NCBI GenBank assembly: GCA_964562425.1
Contig: CAZLTJ010000034.1
Coordinates: 1 to 21,784 of the forward strand
DNA: 21,784 nt
DNA from: JAUWMV01 sp964562425
Lineage (GTDB): Bacteria > UBP14 > UBA6098 > B30-G16
Reading direction: 5' to 3'
Shown here: positions 14,864 to 21,784 of the stretch, piece by piece
Numbering within the stretch: the stretch's first letter is position 1
How the letters are laid out: each line of letters begins with the position of its first letter
The notes under the pieces: model-generated
What the model saw: the letters and a program-made list of their open reading frames with translations, nothing else
Told to the model about the DNA's origin: nothing
The model's database searches: none
Made by a program: the position numbers and the translations under genes

Positions 14864-16078
14864 ATGTTTGGAACAAAACGAATAGAAACAGCTATAAAGG
14901 AGAACCGTGGGTTTGCTGCAGCACTCGATGTAGCATGCAAACTAATCGAGCAAGGATTCAAAGCTTATCTTGTAGGTGGTGCATTAAGAGATATTATAAT
15001 CGGTCTTGAACCTACGGATTATGATATTGCTACAAATGCGTCTGCAGAGTATGTTTGCAAAAACTTTCCCAACTCGGAACGAATATACCCCAAGGAATAT
15101 CAAGCTTCACGCATAAAAGCCGATAGTTTCAGGATAGAAATCGCCCGAATGCGTCGCGATATCAAAACATTTGGCAGACAAGCACAAGTTGAATTTACCG
15201 ACAACATAATAGAGGATCTTCATAGACGTGATTTCACAATTAATGCTATTGCATTAGAGCCAATATCTCATGAAATAATTGATCCTTTCAATGGTTGTTT
15301 TGACCTAAACTCAGGTATTATTCGCACAGTGGGTGCACCTGATCTCAGATTTACAGAAGATCACCTTCGCATACTCAGAGCTATAAGATTCGCGGCACAA
15401 CTCAATTTCGACATCGAGATTAAGACTGCACAAAGCATTGCTTCAAATTCGAGTCTTGTATCAGATCTATCCTCCTCGTGGATATGGCGAGAATTTTCAA
15501 AGGGCTTAAAATATGCTCACAGATTTAAAATGCTTTTAATAAGATATAATCTGTGGAAAAACATTTTCCGGGAGGAGTGTCCTAATCCGATTCAAAATTA
15601 CGATTCCATCGAAGATGCAGTAAAATCTGGCTCGGCTGCGGAGATAGTATGGATTATCTTTTTCTATATACCTAACGTCCCAATGCATGTCCTTATTAGG
15701 CAAATTGCGGGAAAAATTGAATTTCCTCGAACATTGCGATCTAAACTGTTTTCAATAACAGCAATACTTGATTCTATGGCAGAATTCGATAAATTATCCG
15801 AAATGCAGCAAGTTAACATTTTAGACTCGACAGCATTGGAACTATCGTTTGAATGTGCAAAATTTATCCCCCAGATAGCAAAATCAGTACAAAGAATTAG
15901 GGACACCTTTCCTAGAATTGGTATCGAACCTTTAATAAGCGGTAGTGAGCTTATCGAAATGGGCTTTGAAAGCAAATCCATAGGTCATTTGTTAGATAAA
16001 ATTAGATTAGCACAACTCAGAGGAGAACTTACTTCGAGAGAACAGATTCCAGCGTTTTTAGATAAAATTATAGAATAA
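14864..16078 (+). CDS. cca: CCA-adding enzyme / poly(A) polymerase family tRNA nucleotidyltransferase
   Basis: A 404-residue class II nucleotidyltransferase of the Cca/PcnB family, which adds or repairs the 3'-CCA end of tRNA. The catalytic head is YLVGGALRD, then LEPTDYDIAT, with GG at 38-39 and metal-binding Asp52 and Asp54. Next come EIARMRRD and the family motif DLHRRDFTINAIAL (from Asp118), then the RNA-binding signature RFTEDHLRILRAIRFAAQL. The remaining C-terminal part is helical, as expected for body and tail. Whether it adds CCA, only A, or poly(A) cannot be decided from these motifs. The start lacks a ribosome binding site. The gene ends 9 nt before the stop of the convergent aminotransferase gene. 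Confidence 0.88.
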   Translation: MFGTKRIETAIKENRGFAAALDVACKLIEQGFKAYLVGGALRDIIIGLEPTDYDIATNASAEYVCKNFPNSERIYPKEYQASRIKADSFRIEIARMRRDIKTFGRQAQVEFTDNIIEDLHRRDFTINAIALEPISHEIIDPFNGCFDLNSGIIRTVGAPDLRFTEDHLRILRAIRFAAQLNFDIEIKTAQSIASNSSLVSDLSSSWIWREFSKGLKYAHRFKMLLIRYNLWKNIFREECPNPIQNYDSIEDAVKSGSAAEIVWIIFFYIPNVPMHVLIRQIAGKIEFPRTLRSKLFSITAILDSMAEFDKLSEMQQVNILDSTALELSFECAKFIPQIAKSVQRIRDTFPRIGIEPLISGSELIEMGFESKSIGHLLDKIRLAQLRGELTSREQIPAFLDKIIE

Positions 16079-16087
16079 AATCTTTCA

Positions 16088-17254
16088 TTAGTTGCCTTTA
16101 TAATATTTCAAAATCTTAGATGCTGCAAGGTCTATCTGATCGTTTCTCTTAGCAAAAGAAAATCTTATGTATCGATTTGCTCTTTGAGGATTCATGATGA
16201 ATGCTCGACCTGGAACACCGCAAATGCCAACATGTTCTGCGAGATGTTCCGCCATGTCCATATCGTCAAAACTTGGATGAATTCGTTTGAAATCTGCGAG
16301 GATGTAATATGCACCTTCAGGGAGTGAAAACATCATTCCAGCTTGTTTAAGTGCTTCTGCAAGGACGTCTCTGCGATGTCTATATCCCTCCATTAAGTCC
16401 TTTAAGAATGGCTCTAAATTTGGGGATTCTAAAGCCTCCGCAATTGCTTCCTGGAACGGAGCAGGTGCGCATATTGAAAGGAAATCATGCGTTCTTCGAA
16501 GATGTTTACTCATATCCTCAGATGCTATCATAAAGCCTACACGCCAACCGGTTATTGTGAATATTTTCGAAAAAGAACCCACAATGATAGTTCGTTCTCG
16601 CATTCCCGGTAAAGAGGCAATGGAATTAACTTCCTCTGTGAAGGTCATCCATCGGTATGTTTCGTCCGATATTACAATAAGATCATTATCGATGGCAATT
16701 TGTGCTATTTTTCTTAAAATGTCCCAATTCAATACTGATCCAGTGGGATTATGAGGTGAATTCAATATCAATAGTTTTGCCGTTGCTGCTTCTTGTTCTA
16801 AAGTTGTCCAATCGGGTGTCCAATGAAATGGCATTAGATTAATAGGAATAGGAATACCTCCCGCCAGAAGCGTTATAACTTTGTAGTTCTCATAAAACGG
16901 TTCAAAAACTAATACTCTATCACCGTTATCTATAAGAGCAAAAGCCGCAGATGCCAATGCTTCAGTTGCACCGCACGTTATTGTAATCTCATCAAATGGG
17001 GATATTGAGTCATTTAGAGGTTTTTCCCAATGCCGAGCAATGCTGTTTAGCAATCTTTTTGAACCACGGTTTGCGGTGTATTGATTGTAACTTTGCACGA
17101 TATATTTGCATGCCAGTTTTTTGAGAAATCCTGGTGTGTCAAAAGATGGTGTTCCCTCAGCGAGAGAAAGCGATCCAAATTTTCGGCAAACTGCTGCGGC
17201 AAAATCTATCGATGATCCACCATATGAAAGAACTCTTTTTGAATAATTTACCAT
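16088..17254 (-). CDS. Pyridoxal-phosphate class I/II aminotransferase
   Basis: A 388-residue fold-type I aminotransferase. Motifs seen: LAEGTPSFDTP, TCGATEAL for phosphate binding, LNSPHNPTGSVL (165-176), ISDETYRWM with Asp197 and Tyr200, SFSKIFTITGWRVG with the PLP-binding Lys230, and YIRFSFA with the substrate-carboxylate Arg near the C-terminus. The overall pattern is closest to the kynurenine/glutamine/methionine aminotransferase subgroup (YbdL-like). Members of that subgroup can convert 4-methylthio-2-oxobutanoate to methionine. Its proximity to mtnA makes a salvage role attractive but unproven; aspartate or aromatic substrates are alternatives. A GGCGGG-like ribosome binding site precedes the ATG. 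Confidence 0.88.
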   Translation of the reverse strand: MVNYSKRVLSYGGSSIDFAAAVCRKFGSLSLAEGTPSFDTPGFLKKLACKYIVQSYNQYTANRGSKRLLNSIARHWEKPLNDSISPFDEITITCGATEALASAAFALIDNGDRVLVFEPFYENYKVITLLAGGIPIPINLMPFHWTPDWTTLEQEAATAKLLILNSPHNPTGSVLNWDILRKIAQIAIDNDLIVISDETYRWMTFTEEVNSIASLPGMRERTIIVGSFSKIFTITGWRVGFMIASEDMSKHLRRTHDFLSICAPAPFQEAIAEALESPNLEPFLKDLMEGYRHRRDVLAEALKQAGMMFSLPEGAYYILADFKRIHPSFDDMDMAEHLAEHVGICGVPGRAFIMNPQRANRYIRFSFAKRNDQIDLAASKILKYYKGN

Positions 17255-17273
17255 ATCGACCCGCCTTAATTTT

Positions 17274-17282
17274 ATTATAACA
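17274..17282 (-). promoter_or_regulatory. Extended -10 promoter for the aminotransferase gene
   Basis: Read on the minus strand, TGTTATAAT (TGn plus consensus TATAAT) lies 19 nt from the ATG at 17254. No good -35 is seen, as is usual for extended -10 promoters. The leader would be about 13 nt and includes the ribosome binding site. Confidence 0.5.
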
Positions 17283-17348
17283 TGATTGCTTTGCTAATAA
17301 GATAGTATTGTCTCGATGTTTTCATCCAACGAAATAATTTCAAACGAC

Positions 17349-17377
17349 TTGACGCAGAAAGACCATATAAGTTAATT
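17349..17377 (+). promoter_or_regulatory. Possible promoter giving a near-leaderless radical SAM transcript
   Basis: TTGACG (17349-17354) and TTAATT (17372-17377) with a 17-nt spacer would start transcription at about the ATG (17385). No Shine-Dalgarno is present there. Both facts together suggest leaderless translation, but the -10 is weak. Confidence 0.3.
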
Positions 17378-17384
17378 CCATGAA

Positions 17385-18554
17385 ATGAGTTTTATAAATA
17401 GATATATACGAAAATTTCGAAAGGCATCAAGAACTTCATCATTTGAAATGTTTAACATTGTTCTTCGAGCGCTTAAGATAAGGATGAACATACTTTTTGG
17501 TCGAGTAAACAGTGAGAGAAGTATATTTTCTCCGACTTCAGTCTCAATAATGCCCACTCAACGGTGTAATCTTCAATGCAAGTTTTGTTACATTTGGGGA
17601 AGTAGAGTTGATAGAATAGAGTTAAGTCGTGAATTAAAACAAACAGAACTAACTTTAGAGCAATGGTATAATGTGATTTCGCAACTTGAACAATGTCGAC
17701 CGAAACCTTTAATACAAATTATAGGTGGCGAACCGTTGCTTTGGGAGCATATAAGCGAACTTATGAGCTCACTTAAATCCAAGGGCTTTATTGTGGATCT
17801 TGTAAGCAATGGCGTTTTGGCAGATAAATTCATTCCAGAGCTTGTTGAATTGAAAATAGATCGTATAAGATTTTCCATTGACGGAATAGGCAAGACTCAC
17901 GATAATATTCGTGGAATTGGGATATTTGAGAGATGTAAAGACTCACTATTCAAATTAATGCAGCAAAAAAGGCGGATAAATTCTAGCTGTTCTATTGAGA
18001 TTATTCTGACAATTTGTCGCGAGAATCAAATGGAAATCTACGAATCAGTAAGTGAGTTTTGGTCATGGGGTATTGACGGATTACAGATAAACCATCTTTT
18101 CCTATCCTTGCCTGAACAGTTAGAAATTCACAGAAAATTCCTCAGCGAAAATTTTGGTAACTCGGTTTGTTATTGGAATTTCCCATCGGAAGCGGATTCT
18201 CTTCCTAGTTCTGAAATAGTTATTCCACAGCTGAAACGAATTCGACTCGAGTTCCCACAGACGGCTTTTGTCCCAAATTTTGATCAAGATATGTTGAACT
18301 TATATTATACAGATTATCCAAGATTTGTGAAAATATATAAGGGTTCGTGCACATCATTGTGGAATGGACTTACAATACGATCCGATGGCACAGTGGAATC
18401 TTGCCTAGATATACCATTGGGTAGTGTCCACGATTGCAAAATCATGTCAATATTTAACAATAATATACAACGGAAAGCACGCAAATTATTTCACCGAAAT
18501 CGCTCTTTTCCTATATGTACTTCATGCTGCAATTTCTATAATAAGCTTGTATAA
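17385..18554 (+). CDS. Radical SAM protein with SPASM-type C-terminal cysteines
   Basis: A 389-residue radical SAM enzyme. The 4Fe-4S motif is CNLQCKFC (Cys61, Cys65, Cys68) in MPTQRCNLQCKFCYIW, followed by IIGGEPLLW (SAM-binding GGEP, 114-117), LVSNGVL and RIRFSIDGIG. The C-terminal part has Cys322, Cys340, Cys351, Cys378, Cys381 and Cys382 in the arrangement GSCTSLWNGLTIRSDGTVES, then CTSCCNF. This is a SPASM/twitch domain that holds one or two auxiliary clusters. Such proteins mature peptides or modify lipids, cofactors or sugars. No candidate precursor peptide, transporter or partner gene is adjacent (an aminotransferase is divergent, exonuclease III convergent), so the substrate cannot be named. 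The first 50 residues are basic and unlike the core. Confidence 0.85.
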   Translation: MSFINRYIRKFRKASRTSSFEMFNIVLRALKIRMNILFGRVNSERSIFSPTSVSIMPTQRCNLQCKFCYIWGSRVDRIELSRELKQTELTLEQWYNVISQLEQCRPKPLIQIIGGEPLLWEHISELMSSLKSKGFIVDLVSNGVLADKFIPELVELKIDRIRFSIDGIGKTHDNIRGIGIFERCKDSLFKLMQQKRRINSSCSIEIILTICRENQMEIYESVSEFWSWGIDGLQINHLFLSLPEQLEIHRKFLSENFGNSVCYWNFPSEADSLPSSEIVIPQLKRIRLEFPQTAFVPNFDQDMLNLYYTDYPRFVKIYKGSCTSLWNGLTIRSDGTVESCLDIPLGSVHDCKIMSIFNNNIQRKARKLFHRNRSFPICTSCCNFYNKLV

Positions 18555-18647
18555 ATATTAAGATTGTTATGTGAAAGATCGCTCAAGTTTTAGAATAATA
18601 AAAATCGTCTTTATGTTATCCGCTAGAATTGATATACAACAAAATTA

Positions 18648-19407
18648 TTATGTTTGCTCAAAACGGATATCCACTCCGATTGGACAATGATCCGAACCCA
18701 TGACATCTGATTTGATAAATGCTGACTCAATAATATCTATCATATTTTCGCTTGCAAAAAAGTAATCTATTCGCCAGCCAATGTTTCGATCTCGGGCTCT
18801 TGTGCGAAAATCCCACCAAGTATAATTTTCAGGCTCCTGATTAAACATTCGGAATGTATCGGAAAAGCCATGTTCGGTAAGACTATCGANNNNNNNNNNT
18901 TTTCGAATTTTCTTTCGGATGGAATAAATCTATCTCTTTGTGTGCGGTATTGAAATCACCACATATAAGTATTTTCTCGCCAGATTCTCGCAATAGATTC
19001 ACGTATTCAAGGAAAGCATCATAAAAATCCATCTTATATTCCAGACGCTCTTTCGAGGCTTTGCCGTTGGGAAAATACACATTTATAAGGATGAAATTTT
19101 TATATTTGCACCAAACAACTCTACCTTCAGCGTCGAGTCTATAGATTCCTATACCTGTTCCTACCTCGATCGGCTTATTCTTGCAATATATCGCAACGCC
19201 ACTGTAACCTTTCTTAACCGATTCAGCGAAATATGCATTATAATCCTTCATATCCGTGAGTTCCTCTGGAAGTTGCTCTTTCCACGCTTTCGTTTCCTGA
19301 AGGCATAGTATGTCAGGATTTTCCCTCGTAAACCATTCGAGAAACCCTTTACGGTATGCTGCACGGATACCGTTTACGTTCCAGGACAGTATTCTCAATC
19401 GTTTCAC
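18648..19407 (-). CDS. xthA: Exodeoxyribonuclease III, interrupted by a sequence gap
   Basis: An AP endonuclease / 3'-5' exonuclease of the exonuclease III family, acting in base-excision repair. GTG 19407 was chosen because AGGAGG (19412-19417) precedes it and it gives the usual beginning VKRLRILSWNVNGIRAAYRK. Catalytic motifs: LCLQETKAW (metal-binding Glu), VYFPNGK (Tyr), ICGDFNTAHKEID (Asp, Asn), TWWDFRTRARDRNIGWRIDY and GSDHCPIG (Asp-His). Ten N at 18890-18899 separate the two halves, which are then out of frame. Family comparison suggests about 33 missing bases, not 10, so the frame break is an assembly artefact and the gene is probably intact. It is convergent with the radical SAM gene. 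Confidence 0.92.
18890..18899. other. Assembly gap (ten N)
   Basis: A placeholder run of N inside xthA. Its length is incompatible with the frame on either side (13 nt between the last and first complete codons), so it is not a measured size. Confidence 0.98.
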
Positions 19408-19556
19408 AAATCCTCCTAATCGAGAACCGAAATTTTCAATGTCTACTGACAAATCGATTATAATATATAAAGAAGTTCTCAGTTTATACTTTTTTGTGGA
19501 ACCTTTTGCCAAGGCTTCTCATAAACCTTGCAAAGTAACCGCCTATATTTTTAATT

Positions 19557-19804
19557 ATGTCCTCGAGGAAGATAATATTCAAGGAGAATCTTAAATTTAA
19601 AGTCAGGATGATTGAGACATCACGTGAGATAATGAACGATATTAGCAAGGATTTCATGCTGGGGTTAGAGATCGATTTCTATCCTACCTTGTTGACGCTG
19701 AAATGAAATTCAGAACTTCCTTTACATTGCGCTGGATCAATAATATCTTTCCAAAAGCGAATTTGGTAATGCATATCTTCAAAGCAAACAAGTTACACAT
19801 ATGA
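19557..19804 (+). pseudogene. Possible frameshifted remnant of an IstB-like (IS21) protein N-terminus
   Basis: Two overlapping frames read on from each other. The first, from ATG 19557, gives KENLKFKVRMIETSREIMND and continues to TGA at 19704-19706. A -1 shift near 19680 continues as DRFLSYLVDAEMKFRTSFT, then RWINNIFPKANLVMHIFKAN, ending at TGA 19802-19804. The joined product follows the N-terminal pattern of IstB, the IS21 ATP-binding helper: a helical LK..M-type start, then FL..L..E...R, then +..FP and an aromatic residue. The ATPase part is absent and no inverted repeats or IstA were found. The match is by pattern only and short, so another origin or a non-coding stretch is quite possible. 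Confidence 0.33.
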
Positions 19805-19997
19805 TTCACGGTTTGATGCGAAATTTGAATAGGGAAACTTAGCAATACAAGCAATAAGATTGATTGAAACTAAACATGATTTATAAAAATACGAATCTAC
19901 ATTATACTTTATAGCTTTGGAAGGTTGAACTGTTCTATTGTATTAATTTATGTTAAATATAGGCTACAATTTGATTATTGATTCTCTAATTACAAGT

Positions 19998-20003
19998 TAT
20001 AAT
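19998..20003 (+). promoter_or_regulatory. -10 box for the 20031 gene
   Basis: A consensus TATAAT lies 27 nt before the GTG start. TTGATT-like -35 candidates (19971 and 19978) are spaced 21 and 14 nt away, neither ideal. Confidence 0.4.
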
Positions 20004-20030
20004 ATTTAAGGTTTTCCTAAGGGGGAATCT

Positions 20031-20699
20031 GTGAGGAAGATTTTACCGATATTATTCGTATTAATTGCATTATCGATTATACTCGCTGAAGAGCAGGCAT
20101 TAATCGAACCCGACACAAAACAAGGTGGGTTCGGTGCTTCTGTATTTAAATTCACATCTATAGCCGATGAGTTCTCGTTTGTTTCAGGGGCTCGCGGAGG
20201 ATGGGTTATAGAACAAATCGCTATTACCGGCATTGGAGTTTATGTTATGCTTAACCCAATAAATGCGAAAACAAACGGGCATGATTTATTTTCAAATGGA
20301 GGTTGTTACAGATCTATGAATCTTTTCGATTCCGAACCAATTGATACAAGCTCGACAGATAGACTGGATGACAAATTAGGATTTGCATATGTTGGATTTG
20401 AATTGGGATTGACGTATCCTTCAAACGATATTGTTCATTTTGTTACCACCGTTCATATTGGTACTGCAATTAGTTTGTTCTATAATTTCGAGGATTTCGA
20501 GATAGAGGATGAGGATTGGGATAATTTCTTTCTCTTAGAGATCGAGGTTGGTTTGGAAGCTAATATTACTAATAATTTTAGAATAGCTCTTACCGGTGGA
20601 TATAGATTTGTCAGCAATGTTGGGCTCGAGTACTATAGTAATTCTGATTTTTCCGGTTATTCTCTTAACCTCGCATGTAAATTCGGTAAAAACATGTAA
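20031..20699 (+). CDS. Predicted outer-membrane beta-barrel protein, unknown family
   Basis: A 222-residue exported protein. It starts at GTG 20031, 4 nt after GGGGGA (20021-20026). The signal peptide is MRKILPILFVLIALSIILA, with cleavage before EEQAL. The mature chain shows alternating strands with aromatic girdles: FSFVSGARGGWVIEQIAITG, GIGVYVMLN, LGFAYVGFELGLTYPSN, HFVTTVHIGTAISLFYN, FRIALTGGYRFVSN, and a last strand GYSLNLACKFG. This is the usual look of a small 8-stranded porin-like barrel. An acidic loop (EDFEIEDEDWDN) sits between strands. I do not recognise the family. It is probably co-transcribed with the gene 59 nt downstream. Confidence 0.65.
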   Translation: MRKILPILFVLIALSIILAEEQALIEPDTKQGGFGASVFKFTSIADEFSFVSGARGGWVIEQIAITGIGVYVMLNPINAKTNGHDLFSNGGCYRSMNLFDSEPIDTSSTDRLDDKLGFAYVGFELGLTYPSNDIVHFVTTVHIGTAISLFYNFEDFEIEDEDWDNFFLLEIEVGLEANITNNFRIALTGGYRFVSNVGLEYYSNSDFSGYSLNLACKFGKNM

Positions 20700-20758
20700 T
20701 TTTCTGGTAGTTTGTTTTAAGTAAAATAATCCATATATACAAACATAAAAGGATTCCA

Positions 20759-21493
20759 ATGAAATATGTCGTAGAGAAATTGATTCGCGATAGCTTATTT
20801 ATGAAAGCGATTTCAATATCATTAATAATATCGACGCTCATTGTGTCTTATAGGCAAATCGATGCACAGGCATTCGAGGTCAAATGCGACCCGGGAAAAT
20901 CATACTACAGAAATTCGAGGTTCCTATTTATATCGGTTAAGAAAACCCCCGAGTTCGCAATATGGCTCGAGGATACTTTTCATAATTATGTAGCTACAAT
21001 TTTTGTAACTCGTGGTGCAGCGAAAAAATTCGATAGAGAAATTCATCCCCTTCCTGTTTGGGTTCATGCTCTTAAGAATGCTCTACCCGATAATATCAAA
21101 CCTTCAAATACTCCTTTTCTAAGCGATTCAATAATTGGTGAAGCTTTCACGCATTTTAGATATTGGTTCGAAATCCAGTTTAGAGCAGATACAATATCCC
21201 AGCAACGAAGATACCTTATTCGAATCGAAGCAAATCAATATACCGATTTCAACGAAACGTATTCCGCAGACCTTCCATCCGATGATCCGTTTTACTGCCA
21301 TAAATGGGGACAACCGTCTGTTGTATGGGAGAGTTTAATGGTTATTCCGGGTGATTTCCCGCAGTATTATGAGGCATACATTTTAGGTCATGGCGACCCA
21401 CAATGCAAAACCGGACAGGTTTTCAGAGATACCACCGGATTGACTACTGCAGTGCAAATTTTTTCTCAAATATCAATTGATAGGATTGAATAA
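20759..21493 (+). CDS. Exported protein, possibly DUF2271-like
   Basis: A 244-residue predicted periplasmic protein. ATG 20759 has AAAGGA shortly upstream. The N-terminus is unusually long for a signal peptide: a polar stretch (MKYVVEKLIRDSLF) precedes the hydrophobic core (ISISLIISTLIVSY), and cleavage is likely after IDAQA. The mature part begins YYRNSRFLFISVKK and then TPEFAIWLEDTFHNYVATIF, LPVWVHALK, RYLIRIEANQYTDFNETYSA. This resembles DUF2271-type periplasmic proteins, in which a WxEDxxGxxVxT strand is typical; the resemblance is short and I hold it loosely. Two cysteines occur late (HKWGQ region and PQCKTG). It is followed directly by an intrinsic terminator, so it ends the transcript. 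Confidence 0.65.
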   Translation: MKYVVEKLIRDSLFMKAISISLIISTLIVSYRQIDAQAFEVKCDPGKSYYRNSRFLFISVKKTPEFAIWLEDTFHNYVATIFVTRGAAKKFDREIHPLPVWVHALKNALPDNIKPSNTPFLSDSIIGEAFTHFRYWFEIQFRADTISQQRRYLIRIEANQYTDFNETYSADLPSDDPFYCHKWGQPSVVWESLMVIPGDFPQYYEAYILGHGDPQCKTGQVFRDTTGLTTAVQIFSQISIDRIE

Positions 21494-21784
21494 ACTATGC
21501 TTTCACTGGATTAAAGCGTTTTTTTAGTTTTATCTTTATTTACTATTTGATAATATCATTTATAATTTTCAAATTTCTTTTCATAATTTGAATCTTACAC
21601 AAAATCAATATACTACATCTATCACATTATGACGAATGTGATAAGAATAAAAATCTTTATTCTACGAAAACATTAGCAAAAAAGCTAACAATCACCTTAG
21701 ATGGTTTAAAATTCAAATGGAGTATTAATAAGATGCCTATTTATAGAATTTTAATAATTTATAAATAATCATATCTATGTATAC
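21494..21784. other. Non-coding right end with three consecutive hairpins
   Basis: After the terminator the region is very AT-rich and has no gene I can support. It contains three adjacent inverted repeats: a 9-bp stem (21620-21628 / 21635-21643, 6-nt loop), an 8-bp stem (21644-21651 / 21656-21663, 4-nt loop) and a 5-bp stem (21673-21677 / 21684-21688, 6-nt loop of A). Both larger stems are perfect and abut one another. Confidence 0.55.
21497..21525 (+). terminator. Rho-independent terminator after the 20759 gene
   Basis: GCTTT (21499-21503) pairs with AAAGC (21513-21517), extended by one A-T and one G-T pair, around a 9-nt loop. Seven T follow (21519-21525). It starts 3 nt after the stop codon. 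Confidence 0.65.

Larger units (their letters stand above)
19408..20030. other. Gene-poor region of about 620 bp
   Basis: Between xthA (minus) and the barrel gene (plus). It holds a minus-strand TATAAT (19457-19462) about 50 nt before the xthA start, a possible decayed IstB-like fragment (19557-19804), and a plus-strand -10 box (19998-20003). From 19805 to about 19970 I see only AT-rich sequence with stops in all frames. Confidence 0.5.

Noticed and set aside
16091..16110. Third copy of the 34-bp repeat (GTTGCCTTTA followed by a similar ATTTCA)
   Set aside because: The match is a 10-nt core plus a fragment within the coding end of the aminotransferase gene, compatible with chance.
18570..18690. 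Precursor peptide for the radical SAM enzyme
   Set aside because: The only short plus-strand frame downstream (from ATG 18613) lacks a ribosome binding site and overlaps the xthA end antisense.
1..21784. CRISPR arrays, tRNA or rRNA genes
   Set aside because: No short regularly spaced repeats and no cloverleaf-like or rRNA-like stretches were seen in the intergenic regions.

Overview
The window is a low-GC, gene-dense chromosomal segment from a diderm (LPS-type outer membrane) bacterium. This follows from an LptD-type outer-membrane LPS assembly protein, three further predicted beta-barrel proteins, several lipobox-bearing lipoproteins, and a secreted protein that ends in a FlgD-like/T9SS-type-A-like C-terminal module. 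The mix of FN3 plus sorting-type tails, YjbH-like barrels and short lipoproteins is typical of candidate phyla around the FCB group and WOR-3/TA06/Cloacimonadota-like lineages. I cannot place it more precisely from sequence alone. A run of ten N at 18890-18899 shows that this is a draft or metagenomic scaffold.

Layout. Positions 1-2432, plus strand: a tandem array of at least four paralogous lipoproteins (the first is only a tail), in units of about 800 bp with constant 26-nt spacers. The signal peptide and first Ig-like domain are near-identical between copies; the C-terminal domain diverges. Positions 2433-5160: a small-ORF remnant, then a two-gene block (a lipoprotein with a protease-propeptide-like domain, and an FN3/sorting-tail protein). 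This block is bracketed by an exact 34-bp direct repeat (2556-2589 and 5161-5194). Positions 5210-8509: lptD, whose start codon is separated from a perfect Shine-Dalgarno by the second repeat copy. Positions 8607-13423, minus strand: a YjbH-like barrel, a NifS-like class V aminotransferase homologue that appears to lack its catalytic lysine and cysteine, a D15/Omp85-type barrel, hemW and a PTS EIIA (ptsN-like) gene. Positions 13690-16078, plus: mtnA and a CCA-adding/poly(A) polymerase-type nucleotidyltransferase. Positions 16088-17254, minus: a class I/II aminotransferase. Positions 17385-18554, plus: a radical SAM/SPASM protein. Positions 18648-19407, minus: exonuclease III, interrupted by the N gap. 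Positions 19408-20030: gene-poor, with a possible decayed IstB-like fragment. Positions 20031-21493, plus: a barrel protein and an exported protein with a DUF2271-like look, followed by a good intrinsic terminator and a cluster of three hairpins.

Functionally the left half is envelope biology: LPS export, surface lipoproteins and barrels. The right half is housekeeping: methionine salvage, tRNA 3'-end maturation, DNA repair and amino-acid transamination. The most unusual points are the lipoprotein array with conserved front and variable back, the repeat-bracketed block that splits lptD from its ribosome binding site, and the degenerate NifS-like protein. No CRISPR array, rRNA or tRNA was seen.
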